From: Pseudocercospora fijiensis CIRAD86
Taxonomy: Eukaryota; Ascomycota; Dothideomycetes; Mycosphaerellales; Mycosphaerellaceae
Reading direction: 5' to 3'
Assembly (NCBI RefSeq): GCF_000340215.1
Contig: NW_006921547.1
Span: forward strand, 406,140-470,139
DNA: 64,000 nucleotides
Shown: in pieces, positions 45,956 through 56,100 of the stretch
Numbering within the stretch: the first letter of the stretch is position 1
How the letters are laid out: each line of letters starts with the position of its first letter
The notes under the pieces: generated by a model
What the model was told of the DNA's origin: nothing
Databases searched by the model: none
What the model saw: the letters and a program-made list of their open reading frames with translations, nothing else
Translations under genes and position numbers: made by a program

Positions 45956-47925
45956 ATTATATAGCTATATATATTATCCTTTATTATATTCTATATTCCT
46001 AGTTCGGAATAAAGGATCTATATATAACGCTTAATTAACTCTAACCCTATATTCTACTCCCTACTCTAGGTAAGGTAAGTCTACTACGATTTAGCCTATT
46101 TTAGTTATAACTACTAGTTATTATATATATCTATATTAATACGGCTAACGCCTATATATACTCTACTTCTATCTCGTTAGGTTAAGTCTAATCCTAAACG
46201 ATACTACCTACTATAGCTTCTTATTTCTTTAGTTCGTAGAGTACTATATTAGGAATATCTTTAAGATAGTAAGTCGGCGTTTACTAAAACACAACCCTAC
46301 TATAAAGTTAAATAATACCTTAGTAGAGCTATTGTTCTTTATAGTAGGTAGATATCTTAGCCCGTCTTAATAGTAGCTCCTAGTTTAGGTAAGAAGTCTA
46401 GTAGCGGTCTCTTAGTACTAATTTACCCCCTATTATTAAAGACTAGACTAAAGGTCCTTTATATTCTTAGTACTATAAAGGGACTAGGCATTAAATATAG
46501 ATAGAAATAAGATAGAGGAAGTTACGAGCTTAAAGCGATATAGCCTAGGAAGGAGGTATAGTAGCCGCTTAAGCCCGAGCCGTAGAAATCTTACTAGCTA
46601 GAAGTAAGGTTATAGGAGTACGACCTACCTACTATAGTCGGGCCTAAAAAGCGGTTAATAAGAGTAAACCGGGAAAAGGAGTAGAGGACTCTATTCTACT
46701 TATTCCGAGCGGAAATTATAGACTAGCTAGTATAAAGTCGTTACCGCTAGTTACTACCGATATACCTATAGTCTCGGCCGAAATAATCTATCTCGCGGTA
46801 AGCGCTTATTTATTACTAAAAATAGCCTAGGTATAGAGGCAAATAAAGGCGATAAGAACTAGAATAGCTATAAAAGTAGTAAAAGGGAGGACGTAAGTAG
46901 GAATAGACACAGGAATAACAGCCACACAGAAAGAGCGAGTATAAGTATAGCGCTAGAGAGAATAAGAATAGCGTCGATAGCGGTACTAAGGCCGAGTAGA
47001 ATAGGACTAGCTATAATAGTAGTAAGAATAAGGGGATAGTTTACCTCCTTCTTCGGCTCTTTTTATAGATCCTATCCTATCTTCTATCTTCTATCTTCTG
47101 CCTATAACTTCTATTTTTTAGCGTCGATTAGTACTTTTAGATATTCTATATATAGTCTAGTATATAAGAGAAGTCTTTATAAAAAGCCTAAAGACAAATA
47201 TCGTAAAGCTATAAAATTAACCTTACATAAACACAAAACAGATAGAATAGTATAATAACTATATCTTTTAAGTAAAAATTATATTAGAGTCGTAACTAGG
47301 TATTATTATAATAAGAATTAATATCTATATAATAATCTATATATTTCTAAATTTAGGGAAAAATTTATAAATTACTACTTTAAGAAAAACGCTATACGAA
47401 TAGCGTCCGGGTTGCTTTAGCTACGATAGAACTACTACCGTTTACTATAAACGGAAATATAGGCGGACTCTTAGAATTAGCCGCTCTCTAACCTCTACGT
47501 ATTTACTAGGCGTTAATATATCGCGTCTAGCTAGCTAGCTCTAGGCGTAATCTACTAACGACCTATTCCCGTATAAATATTCTCGGTTCTATCTTTTTAA
47601 ATTTCCTTCTAAAAGCCGGATATACTTTATAGTATACTATATTATCTTATCCTCGAGTTTATAGGATTATATAAAGCTAGTAGTTTATAGTATCAATCTA
47701 TAAGGCTAATCCTACAGATTCAGTATATTTGTCCTTAGACCTTTACTAGTATAAGGAGGTTAGTATAGTTAGGTATATAGGTATATAGGTCTAGTCGCGT
47801 AGCAGTCCGATATAGAATAGTTAGAAGGTAGAAGGTAGTATAGGTAGTAGTAGATAGAAAGAGACTACTACCTATATACTAACCTCCTTACGCTTAAATA
47901 GTAAGGGTCTAAAACGGAGATAGAG
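45956..47925. other. RIPped sequence up to the gene-island boundary
   Basis: AT-rich and TpA-rich. A plus-strand stretch near 46.5-47.05 kb reads as a Gln/Arg/Ser-rich Gag-like segment with many TAG/TAA (possible GPKKRLIRVNREKE near 46.64 kb). A TCTTCTATCTTCTATCTTC simple repeat lies near 47.08 kb, and GTATATAGGTATATAGGT near 47.78 kb. The change to normal base composition is abrupt near 47.93 kb. Confidence 0.45.
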
Positions 47926-47972
47926 GACAATTGCAGTTTTGCTAAACGCTTGTCTTCGGGTTTGCAAGGCTC

Positions 47973-50474
47973 TTATACAATCCCTTTTGCAAAGATCTCG
48001 ATCAATGATCCCCTCTCTAGGACCCCAAGAGCGAGGACAAGACACTGATCTGTTATATGCCACAAAGCAAGATCGTTGTCACGCCCTTCTCTACCGTCAA
48101 TGTCTTCTTCAACGCTACTGCTTGCATTCCTGGCAGGAATTCCTTGTCGCTTGCCTTCTGCTAGTGCTTTCCAGGAAGCCTCGGAGGCCACCATTGCTAG
48201 ACCTCTCTCCATAGCGAAGCGGAGCCCAACAATGGTGAGCAGTGATTTGCGCAGGCGATGCCTAGACGGAATGGGAGTGTGGGAGCTGTTCAGCTCTGCT
48301 AAAGGTAACGCCGGCTCGCCTAGCATCGCCATCACCACGCCCAGAGCGCCGGCACTAGCACTTCCTTCGCCGCCCTCCAGTGCCAACTGCAGGAGCTCAA
48401 AATTGGCATCGAGCAGTGTTTGGGAAGACGAAACGGTAAGGTTGGAGAGCAGAGCCATTTCTTCTTGGGTGAATCCAGAATCTGAAGTAAGCGTTGATAA
48501 TCGAGAATAGTAGGACCCGAATTCCGCCTCGTACAACGCCTCGCAGAAATTTGCCGAACGCGACGAGGAAGCCGCAGTCATGTTGCTGGAGCCGAAGAGA
48601 AGTGCTGTTAGAGCAAACATACCGCCAATTCTGCCGCTGCCGCTAGTATTCGTGACCGGGGCTTCGGTCCAGGTGACTCCGTCATAATGAGTGTAAGTGG
48701 GAAGAATGGGCCACACGGCGACGCAACACATCACACCAATCCATCCAAACCCAGACAAGATGGAGATGTTCTTGAGCCACGAAAGAAAATGACTCCAGCG
48801 AGGTTCGAGAAATGGTTGCACGACATCCAGGTACATCCATGCCAGAGTCAAGAAGCAAGGGATTACCCATACAGCAGAGGCGCCAGGGACATTCAGGCCA
48901 GCCGACCTGAGAACGTGATACATGCCCAAGGTAGCGCCGAAGACAAGAGCATAGAACGCCCATCTGAAGAACCGGAGGATCCAAGCTTCCAGACTGAGAG
49001 GGAGGATGGGGTGGTCGGATTTCAAGATCGACCTGGCGACTTCGCAGATGTTCGATATTCGTGCTTCCTTCAACGTTGCTTCTGCTCCTGCAATGCTTCT
49101 CTCTTCATCATCTCCCGCCCCGGTGGTATCGGCCTCAGTCTCAACGTCACTGCTCGATCTTTCATCCCAATCTTCCTCCTGAATGAAGCCTTCAGCCATC
49201 ACTTCTCGACCCCTTGTTACCCGGTCCCAGACACTCGCCCGTGAGTCGGCGTAGTACATCAACCACGTCATGCCCAACGCCAAGCATATTCGCGTCTGAA
49301 GCATAGGTTGGTCGTCCGTAGCAGCCGGAGAAGACGTAATTCCTGCAAAGCCGAGAGCAAACAAAGTCCCATACCAACAAATCCAATAGGCAACCGGACA
49401 TACCCACTGTTGCAGAACCCGTCCCGAACGCTGATGTCTCAATTCGCGGAATAAACGAAGTGGGCGCTCAGAGTCCTCAAGACTTTCACTTTGCTGCGCA
49501 GGGCGACTGGCAGCAGAGATTGCCCAGTCCGCATTCTCTAAACAGTCTTCTTCCTCGTAATCGAAACTCGTTCCCCAGACCTGGTCCATTTCTTCAAGCA
49601 GTCGTGGGTGCACGTTGGCGTAGTAGAAAGGATGCCAGACCACAAGGTCAAGGAAACTTTCGTAGAGATGGAAGGCAATGCGGGACAAGATTGTGTTGAC
49701 TTGAGTGGGGAGGAAGCCTGAGGACAAGCGGTCCTCGGTAAGAGGCGCTGGAGGTTTACGTTGGAAGGGTCCAGGTAACGGTGGTGGTGGTGGTGACGGT
49801 GATGACGGCGGTCGCGATGGACTAGGTAGAGGTTTATTCGATGATGGTTCTTGTGATGGGGGAGGTCCATCGGATGGAGATAACTTTTGATTTGCGGCAG
49901 CCGTGAGGATCGGCCTTGCAATCATGGGAAGAGAGTTTCTGCGAGCCGATGGTGTTGCCTGAGTTGTGCCGTCGTCGAAAAGCCGCCTTGTCGACATCTG
50001 CCCGTCATCTCCTTGACTCCGCGACCTCACTGCTCGCACTCTACTGCCGTGCCTCAATTTTCCCTCCCGCCATCTCTCAAACTCCGTCCTCGCCATGTCT
50101 TCAGTGATATCCTCATCCCAACCACCAGTGCTAGAACTCATCCCTGCCCAAATTCCCTTCATCTCGACCTCAGCCTCCATCCCACGACCAATTTCTTCTG
50201 TACACCAGGTCTGTAATTGATGCTTCAGGTGTTCGGAGTATTGCTCGCGCAATTCCCATCGGCACTCCAGAAACTTGGTCCAGGCGTTGTCGCAGTCATG
50301 CTCAGAGATAGATGAGTTCTCGGTGGTAGTGTCGGGGAGCAAACCCATCAAGACGATAATGTCATTCGTGTGGAGCGCTTGTCGCGTTTGTTGCCGTCGG
50401 AGAGGAGTACCAGAGATTTCATTGCGCCATTTGTCTTGGAAAATGCTAATGAAGTGTAAGTTGGAGTGGGACAT
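47973..50474 (-). CDS. Fungal multi-pass membrane protein, family not recognised (833 aa)
   Basis: Uninterrupted single-exon frame of 833 codons with normal codon use. The N-terminal ~200 residues are hydrophilic and charged (possible short helix 60-100). Residues 201-246 are Pro/Ser-rich. Membrane segments are predicted by eye at about 358-377 (PVAYWICWYGTLFALGFAGI), 391-408, 499-521 (AFYALVFGATLGMYHVL), 532-551 and 569-594 (GWIGVMCCVAVWPIL). The loop 422-470 is acidic. After the last segment a Thr/Ser-rich region with Asn-x-Ser/Thr sites suggests a lumenal or outside tail. Two short aromatic stretches (HPFYYANVHP at 281-290) precede the first helix. The stop TAA lies about 45 bp from the RIPped border, so the 3' untranslated region must enter mutated DNA. 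Start at 50474 chosen as the first ATG. Function unknown. Confidence 0.85.
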   Translation of the reverse strand: MSHSNLHFISIFQDKWRNEISGTPLRRQQTRQALHTNDIIVLMGLLPDTTTENSSISEHDCDNAWTKFLECRWELREQYSEHLKHQLQTWCTEEIGRGMEAEVEMKGIWAGMSSSTGGWDEDITEDMARTEFERWREGKLRHGSRVRAVRSRSQGDDGQMSTRRLFDDGTTQATPSARRNSLPMIARPILTAAANQKLSPSDGPPPSQEPSSNKPLPSPSRPPSSPSPPPPPLPGPFQRKPPAPLTEDRLSSGFLPTQVNTILSRIAFHLYESFLDLVVWHPFYYANVHPRLLEEMDQVWGTSFDYEEEDCLENADWAISAASRPAQQSESLEDSERPLRLFRELRHQRSGRVLQQWVCPVAYWICWYGTLFALGFAGITSSPAATDDQPMLQTRICLALGMTWLMYYADSRASVWDRVTRGREVMAEGFIQEEDWDERSSSDVETEADTTGAGDDEERSIAGAEATLKEARISNICEVARSILKSDHPILPLSLEAWILRFFRWAFYALVFGATLGMYHVLRSAGLNVPGASAVWVIPCFLTLAWMYLDVVQPFLEPRWSHFLSWLKNISILSGFGWIGVMCCVAVWPILPTYTHYDGVTWTEAPVTNTSGSGRIGGMFALTALLFGSSNMTAASSSRSANFCEALYEAEFGSYYSRLSTLTSDSGFTQEEMALLSNLTVSSSQTLLDANFELLQLALEGGEGSASAGALGVVMAMLGEPALPLAELNSSHTPIPSRHRLRKSLLTIVGLRFAMERGLAMVASEASWKALAEGKRQGIPARNASSSVEEDIDGREGRDNDLALWHITDQCLVLALGVLERGSLIEIFAKGIV

Positions 50475-50930
50475 GGCTTGTTGTATGAGTTCAAAGTTCG
50501 CGATGATTTCCTCCCTCTTCGGAAGTACGGTAGTGTAAGGTCGTTATAGGAAATCTGAATGACAATTTCGTGCCAGCGTCGTCGTGGCAGCGTCGTTCAA
50601 GGTGATTACGAAATGGCCAAAAGACTGGGCAAGAAACGCTTGGTATCTCCACAGTTTTCTTTCTCGGCTTTTGTTTCCTTATACTTTGGCGTTCCTTTGA
50701 CCGGCATTCTTGGTCGTTCTCATTCCTTCTTTCCTGGCTTTTGTTGCCCCATGCTTTGGGTTTCCTTTTACCAGCATTCTCAGTCATTCTCAACCCCTCT
50801 TGGGCCTTCTTGTACCCCACTGTTGACCTCGTCTCGGTACGAAAAAGTAGCACGTATCTGGCTTAACATACCTTCACTCCGCATCATCCGGTCTTACAGC
50901 TTCCTCCTGTCCCCACGTCCCGCAGGCGGT
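50475..50930. promoter_or_regulatory. Divergent intergenic promoter region
   Basis: About 456 bp between two head-to-head genes, probably holding both promoters. A plus-strand frame is open through it from 50559, but its sequence (pyrimidine-rich, containing a 70-bp duplication) looks noncoding. Long CT-rich stretches near 50.65-50.80 kb resemble fungal pyrimidine-rich promoters for the plus-strand gene. No clear TATA or CCAAT box stands out. Confidence 0.6.
50657..50797. repeat. 70-bp tandem duplication in the promoter
   Basis: Two copies, period 70 (GGCTTTTGTT at 50666 and 50736). Copy 1 runs TTCTTTCTCGGCTTTTG to CGTTCTCATTCC; copy 2 runs CTTCTTTCCTGGCTTTTG to CATTCTCAACCCC. Several differences are CA/TG-related, but others are not, so it is an old duplication and not a RIPped one. 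Confidence 0.8.
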
Positions 50931-52376
50931 ATGCAGGAAGCAAGTCCGGAAGTTTCGCCTCCTGCACCTCATCGTCGACTTTTCGCTCCAGCTTTGGCCG
51001 CAGAGCATAGGGATCGTCTGCTGGAACAATTGCAGCAGAATAACAGTGCTCTTCAACAACGCAGGACAGCAGCAACCCCTGCAAGAAGAGAGCGAGAGGC
51101 CGAGATAGGCGACGGTGAGAAGAACAACCAGAAGGAGGCACTACAGCGGAAGAAGGCACCCAGGCGGACAGTGCTTAGCCACGCCTTCGGTCGTGCGGCA
51201 GAAACCGTCCTCCCAGAACAAGATGTAGCGCAGCCACAGCTGGTCCATGGTGGAGAGGAGCAAATGGAGAAAGACGCCATCCGCGAAGAAGCAATGAAGA
51301 TCAGCAACAGACACCCTGGTGACCAGGCAGCGTATGCTGATACTGTCAATGCCATGTCATCCGCCAACACCACCACCACCACCAGTCGCATCGTGTTTGG
51401 CTTTGCACTGCTCTGCCTGGCCGGTATGGTATACGCCATACTCCATCCTTTGGGCTCTGACATAGCCTGCATCACTGTGCACCGTGTGTTCTGTCCCAGG
51501 GCCAGTCGGCGTTTGCCTATCATGCAAATCGCAGGCATGCCTGCAAGTGCAACACTGCATTCGTGCACTCAGTCCCAGTATGAAGAGTGGGTGCTGGCTC
51601 CAGCATATCAACTCGGCGAACAGGCGGACAGCGTGACATTGCGATCTACGGAGGAGACGGTGCTGGTCAAGGATATGGTGCGGAGTACGCTCACGGCGGC
51701 GAACATGGGTTGGATGGTGCTCGGGCAAGGGTCATGGGGTGAGGCGTGTGTTGCTGAGGTGGAAGAGGCGGCGACATGTTGGGCTGATGCAGGCAGAGCA
51801 GAAGGCACGTATATGCAGCACTTGAGCGATGCGGCACTGTTGCTGAGGATAGCGTGGGACGGGTTGACCAATGGAGATGGAGGTAGTGATTCAGCGCAAC
51901 AGTACGGATTGCTGCGGTGTATCGAGGCGAGCGACGTAGCGCGGCGGTGTGTTGATGCGCGGCGGAGAGGACAAGAAGGTCGCGTGCAGCAGGCGATAAG
52001 AGCCACCGCCGTCGAAGCAGAGGCGACAGCAGATTGGCTGCAGTTGCTGGCGCGGTACACCGATGCCGATGCGGGAGAGCAGCGCTCGTCACTCGCGGGC
52101 TTGGCGGAGGCGGCGCGGCGGGTCACGACGGCGGTGGCGGTGGCGGTGGCGGCGGTGGCGGTGGCAGAAGAGGATGAGAAGGCGAATGATGCACCGAGGC
52201 AGAGGCAAGACTCGACCTTGCTGGACGCGGAGAACGGGCCGCGGCCGAGGCTTCAAGGGCGCGCTCGACAATTGGTGCTGGCGCGAGCGCGCGGTCAACC
52301 CGAAATGCTGGCTGCAGCAGTCGCCGCCGTATGGCAAGAAACATTGGCTGATCTGCAGCGTCAGCAGCAGCCTTAG
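50931..52376 (+). CDS. Single-pass membrane protein, Ala-rich, family not recognised (about 481 aa)
   Basis: Frame to TAG at 52374. The open frame extends upstream to ATG 50559 (605 aa), but that extension covers the promoter duplication, so I chose ATG 50931 (MQEASPEVSP; 481 aa). Residues 18-130 are charged with Gln-rich helical stretches, likely coiled coil. One membrane segment lies at about 154-172 (IVFGFALLCLAGMVYAIL), without a signal peptide, so a type II or tail-out topology is possible. The C-terminal 310 residues hold seven cysteines (about 180, 188, 212, 273, 283, 330, 340) and Ala/Arg-rich helices. A Val-Ala run at about 400-412 comes from a GTGGCG simple repeat. It shares a promoter region with the minus-strand membrane protein gene, so the two may be co-regulated. 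Function unknown; introns not evident. Confidence 0.78.
   Translation: MQEASPEVSPPAPHRRLFAPALAAEHRDRLLEQLQQNNSALQQRRTAATPARREREAEIGDGEKNNQKEALQRKKAPRRTVLSHAFGRAAETVLPEQDVAQPQLVHGGEEQMEKDAIREEAMKISNRHPGDQAAYADTVNAMSSANTTTTTSRIVFGFALLCLAGMVYAILHPLGSDIACITVHRVFCPRASRRLPIMQIAGMPASATLHSCTQSQYEEWVLAPAYQLGEQADSVTLRSTEETVLVKDMVRSTLTAANMGWMVLGQGSWGEACVAEVEEAATCWADAGRAEGTYMQHLSDAALLLRIAWDGLTNGDGGSDSAQQYGLLRCIEASDVARRCVDARRRGQEGRVQQAIRATAVEAEATADWLQLLARYTDADAGEQRSSLAGLAEAARRVTTAVAVAVAAVAVAEEDEKANDAPRQRQDSTLLDAENGPRPRLQGRARQLVLARARGQPEMLAAAVAAVWQETLADLQRQQQP
52131..52166. repeat. GTGGCG simple repeat within coding sequence
   Basis: GGTGGCGGTGGCGGTGGCGG and continuation, encoding alternating Val and Ala. 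Length variation here would change the protein by codon pairs. Confidence 0.8.
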
Positions 52377-53040
52377 ACGATCTCATTGCCAGGCATCTGT
52401 ACGAGTGAGACCTCAGAGTTCATACAATCAATCCCACATCCCATCGGAAGTAACGCTCTCTCTTCAAACACCTTCTTCGTGCCTACTCTCCTGTCTTCTC
52501 ATCATGAATCGGTATTGCATACATTCGCTGTCCGGGACTTGAATTGCGCTGACATCCGCTCACGAATGCTCACGAATCCTGGATCAAACTTAGCCACCTA
52601 GACGAACAATCGAAGATAAACAATCGAAGGCGAACAATCGAAGGCGAACAATCGAAGACGAACAATCGGTATGCAGTAGCCCCGACTCAGCATTAGGGCC
52701 GCATGCACGTAGCGGCAGTAGCAGCAGGTATGAAGGCAGCTGTCCTACTTCACCGCTAGCATTGTCGCATTCTCTTCGGTCTCAATTCACTGCGCCTTTT
52801 CCCCCTATCTCTTCTGCGCCCGAATCTGACCGCGCCATCTCCTCTCATTTCACTTGTGCTACCGCAGAAACTCAACCGAGCTGTACCAAAGCCGAGAAAT
52901 CCACGCAGAAAGAGAGACACGGACTGATATCGCGCGGTACCTGTAGCTTTTCATATGCCTGCCCTTTCTCTCCTCTCTATACTACAGTCATTTCCACTCG
53001 ACTTCCCCTGAAATTCCCGTAGATCCGCGATGACGAGGAA
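52377..53040. other. Intergenic sequence of the gene island
   Basis: Normal composition, no RIP signature. It contains the 3' untranslated region of the preceding gene and a 14-bp tandem repeat. Short open frames occur (for example 52762-53022 plus) without protein-like features. Confidence 0.5.
52605..52668. repeat. 14-bp tandem repeat, about 4.6 copies
   Basis: AACAATCGAAGGCG repeated with period 14; the first unit ends in ATA and the fourth in GACG. It is too short and spacerless for a CRISPR array. It is a minisatellite in intergenic DNA. Confidence 0.85.
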
Positions 53041-53046
53041 CTCCCC

Positions 53047-53298
53047 ATGTTCTTCTGCGCACCCTGCTCGCCCTGGTCATCAGCCGACAGAAGCTTCAAC
53101 AGACAACCAGATCTACGCCGCACAATCGAGAGGACGCTCAAGGTTGTTGGCGTGGGCCGACATCTCCTCCTGAAGGCTGTGAGGGACGCCTCAGGCCTTT
53201 GGGTAGGACAGGAAGCGACCTGGGATCTCAGCCCCAAAGGAGGCGCAAAAGGCCATATCACCAATGCCGAACATATCATTGATCTTGCTGCAAGATGA
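53047..53298 (+). CDS. Possible small hypothetical protein (83 aa)
   Basis: MFFCAPCSPWSSADRSFN at the start, then a basic helical-looking part (RRTIERTLKVVGVGRHLLLKA) and an end in AEHIIDLAAR. Its length and composition are plausible for a short exon or small protein, but there is no domain and the opposite strand is also open. It could equally be noncoding. A second frame (53295-53738) overlaps its stop and turns into low-complexity GCGAGA repeats. Confidence 0.2.
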   Translation: MFFCAPCSPWSSADRSFNRQPDLRRTIERTLKVVGVGRHLLLKAVRDASGLWVGQEATWDLSPKGGAKGHITNAEHIIDLAAR

Positions 53299-53299
53299 T

Positions 53300-53970
53300 T
53301 GTTTCGGACATGCCATCGACGACCTGGTTGCACAATGAGTTGTCACAGCCATCAAAGCCGAAGCTACACATCAGGGCTCCACGAAGGCCTACACAATTTG
53401 CTCCTCAAAGAACAGAGCACATGCAGATTGCCAGTGACCGGCTTGAAGCCCCAAGGGCACTGCAACCAGAAGCTGACACCCTGCAACGTCTCACAACCTA
53501 CTACCTGCTTCGCCTGTGTCCAATCCCATGGAGCCTGAGCAAGAATACAATGCTAGGCTCGCAAACGCTAAAGCATGTCTACACATATCTCGCACCTGCA
53601 TATGCACCGTGCCGCACCCGGGCATTTGTTACAACCAATAACGCGGATAGAGCATCCCGTCTGTGTTCGAAGATTGGGGGTCGAGAGAGAAGCGCGGAAG
53701 AGAGGGCGAGGCAGCAAGACAGCGAGGCAGCGAGATAGCGAGAGAGCGAGGGATTGAGGCGAGGTAAAGACGGGGGAGGGAAGAAGGGAGGGAAAGCTGT
53801 ATACAGTTCCGCATTCAGTCCGTCTCAGAGGGATGGAGTCTGGCCAGCTCCAAAACTCGACTACGACGCGGACGGGGAAGAAAGGAGGACATCGAGTACA
53901 ACTCGGTCTAAGAGATTGCAAGGGAGAAAATTAAGACAACGCGAGAAGGAAGATAGAAGGCGGAAGAACC
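53300..53970. other. Right edge of the gene island
   Basis: Normal composition with open frames on both strands and no recognised protein. A degenerate GCGAGAGA/GGCAGCAAGACA simple repeat lies at about 53.69-53.76 kb. RIP-like composition resumes near 53.97 kb (CCCTATATAACGCC). Confidence 0.45.
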
Positions 53971-54880
53971 CTATATAACGCCTTCTCTCCTCTATCCTAG
54001 AAGAGCATTAGAGTCTAGCTAGCTCTATAACTCCACTACGATAGAGTAGAAAGGATATTATTAGGAGTTTTAAACGCTAGGTATAGTCGAAGCGAATAGG
54101 TAGGGTATAGGGAGAGTATAACTATAGGAACTAGTTATGTGATATGAAATAAAAACTGGTAAACTATAGAAAGAATAGTAGAGATAGTCTATACTAAATT
54201 CGAATAATATTTACAAAAACAGGTGATTAATACTAGGAGAGTACCTCTATTAGTTTTTAAATCTTTCTATATTCTTTTTATTATAGCTTTTCTATATTTA
54301 CTTATTAGGACTTTTTTCTTATAGTGCTCGTAAAGTATACTTTTAAAGAAGTAAAAAATAGAGAGTTATTTAATCTATATATAAGTTATAATATTAGGAT
54401 ATATTAAAAACTACTATTTAATTTAGGTCTTTTAAAAAGAAATAATATAATTTAATAGTATTTTGCTATTATTGTTATATCTTTCTCTTTAAGTTTTATT
54501 TATTAATAATAATACGCCTAGTAAAGTTTAGAAAAAAGTATATAACTAGCAGTTTATTTTAAATTTAGCTATATAGTCTTCCTTATTTTTATTAATAAGC
54601 TTTTAATAGTAAGTTAAAGAATTTAGTATTTTAATGTTAGACGTTTAGCCATATTAAAAGGAAATAGAGAACCTTAAACTTAATATATATATAGCTCTCT
54701 ATTACGTATATAATACCTAAGGCTATAACTATATACTTAATCTTTAGGCTTTCTATAAATTAGCCCTTTTCTAAATATATTAATAGTAATATCTTAAGTA
54801 GCTATAAGCTCCCTACGTTTCTAATGCATTTACTATATTTTCTAATAGTTAATCCGACTACTACGTATTTAGCGCCTTTT
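53971..54880. other. AT-rich RIPped sequence, possible LTR at its right end
   Basis: AT-rich without a frame. TGTTAGACGTTTAGCCATAT at about 54.64 kb, followed by a TATATATATAGCTCTCTA promoter-like stretch, lies just before the copia Gag frame and could be the 5' LTR of that element. No second copy was found in the window. Confidence 0.35.
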
Positions 54881-56100
54881 ACTAAAAATTACGCCGATAC
54901 TATTATCGTCGCTACTACCCTCGCCGCTCTAGAGTATTCTAGTAAGTACTAGCTCGGCTCAGGTTAGTTACTATAATATTAGTATTAGTATCCGCTATAC
55001 GAATATAATATAGGAGCGCCTATCGGCGGCCTCTTAAGACAAGTCTATAGTCTCTTTCGTCTTTACTATCGCTACTATTACTATCTATAATAGCGACCCC
55101 TATACTAAACGCTTATATAAGCACTATTCCTAAGCTAAAGAATAAGGAGAACTACCTAGCACAGGCATATACCGCTAAAGGTACCTTTAAAGCTATATAG
55201 GTATAACGCTATATCTAAGAGACCTGCCTAAAGCCTAAAGTTAGGTTATCGCCTAAGACCTAGACTAAATTTAATAACTACTAAGGTAAATCGAAGGCAA
55301 GATACTAGTTAGCTTATACGTAGATATTCGCTAACTACATATCTAAGATCTAGTAGTCGTTGTCTAGACTCGATACCTCTAAGGTAGTATAGGATTATCT
55401 ATATAAGAAATATACTAGTAAAGGTAGGTCTACTAAATTTATACTCTTTTAGGACTATATTACCCTTAGTTACGGTAGTAATAATACTAAGAAGCTCTAT
55501 AATAAGTATAAGATATTAAGAAGAAGCTTAGTGCCTTAAAGTACACTAAGCTAGCTATTGGCTAATACTAAGCTATCTATATATTTATTATAGATTACTC
55601 TATTCTCCGAGGCTTTTGTATAAATGCGCTATAAGCAAATACGTGCCTTAGAATATACTACTAATAATAGAATACTTAATAATATTATTAGCGTATTACT
55701 TAATAAGAATATAGCTTAATTAAACTAGGCCTAATATAATAGCTTCTTTAGTCTTTAGCGCTAGCTACTATAATAAGGCGGTAATAGTAATAGTCGAGGT
55801 AACTCGAACTATAGCGGTCGTAGTAGCTACGGCGGAAATAATAATAGTAGTCGAGGCCGCGATAGGAACAACTAGAATAGTAAGAATAGTTACAAATCTA
55901 ACTATAAGAAGTACGCCTACTATTTAGGCTCGTATCCTTCCGAGCGCTATAATAATAAAACTCTTTATCTAAAAGAAGAAGACCGACTACCTCGTAAATA
56001 GTAGAAGGCTAAGAATAAAGGGATATAGTAATAGTAGTAGTATAGACTAACTACTTAGTAACTACTACCGCCTAGTCTATAGGACCTATTTACTAAGAAT
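54880..56100 (+). pseudogene. Ty1/copia Gag fragment, RIP-disrupted
   Basis: Frame with RIP-type stops. After an N-terminal part the sequence reads KNKENYLAQAYTAKGTFKAI (near 55.15 kb), KFNNYxGKSKARYxLAYTQI (near 55.28 kb), SRLDTSKVVxDYLYKKYTSK and STKFILFxDYITLSYG (near 55.4-55.47 kb). This is the order of the copia Gag domain that begins with the LxGxENYxxW motif. An Asn/Gly/Ser/Arg-rich tail (near 55.78-55.9 kb) and a degenerate knuckle region (YAYYLGSYPSERY near 55.92 kb) follow. Downstream protease, integrase and RT are not recognised, so the element is truncated or replaced after about 56.1 kb. Confidence 0.75.

Noticed and set aside
48076..50216. Several overlapping open frames on both strands within the 47.97-50.47 kb gene
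   Set aside because: Shadows of the 833-codon minus-strand frame in GC-rich DNA; low-complexity translations without domains.
50559..50930. Upstream extension of the plus-strand gene to an earlier ATG
   Set aside because: It crosses a pyrimidine-rich 70-bp duplication typical of promoter DNA; the protein it would add has no plausible features. An in-frame ATG at 50931 is preferred.
52089..52386. Proline- or histidine/arginine-rich minus-strand frames
   Set aside because: Antisense of the GTGGCG simple repeat within the plus-strand gene.
52605..52668. Possible CRISPR-like array
   Set aside because: 14-bp units are directly adjacent with no spacers, and the genome is fungal; it is a minisatellite.
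53568..53921. 117-codon minus-strand frame
   Set aside because: Its translation is dominated by the complement of the GCGAGAGA simple repeat (Ser/Leu/Arg runs); no domain.
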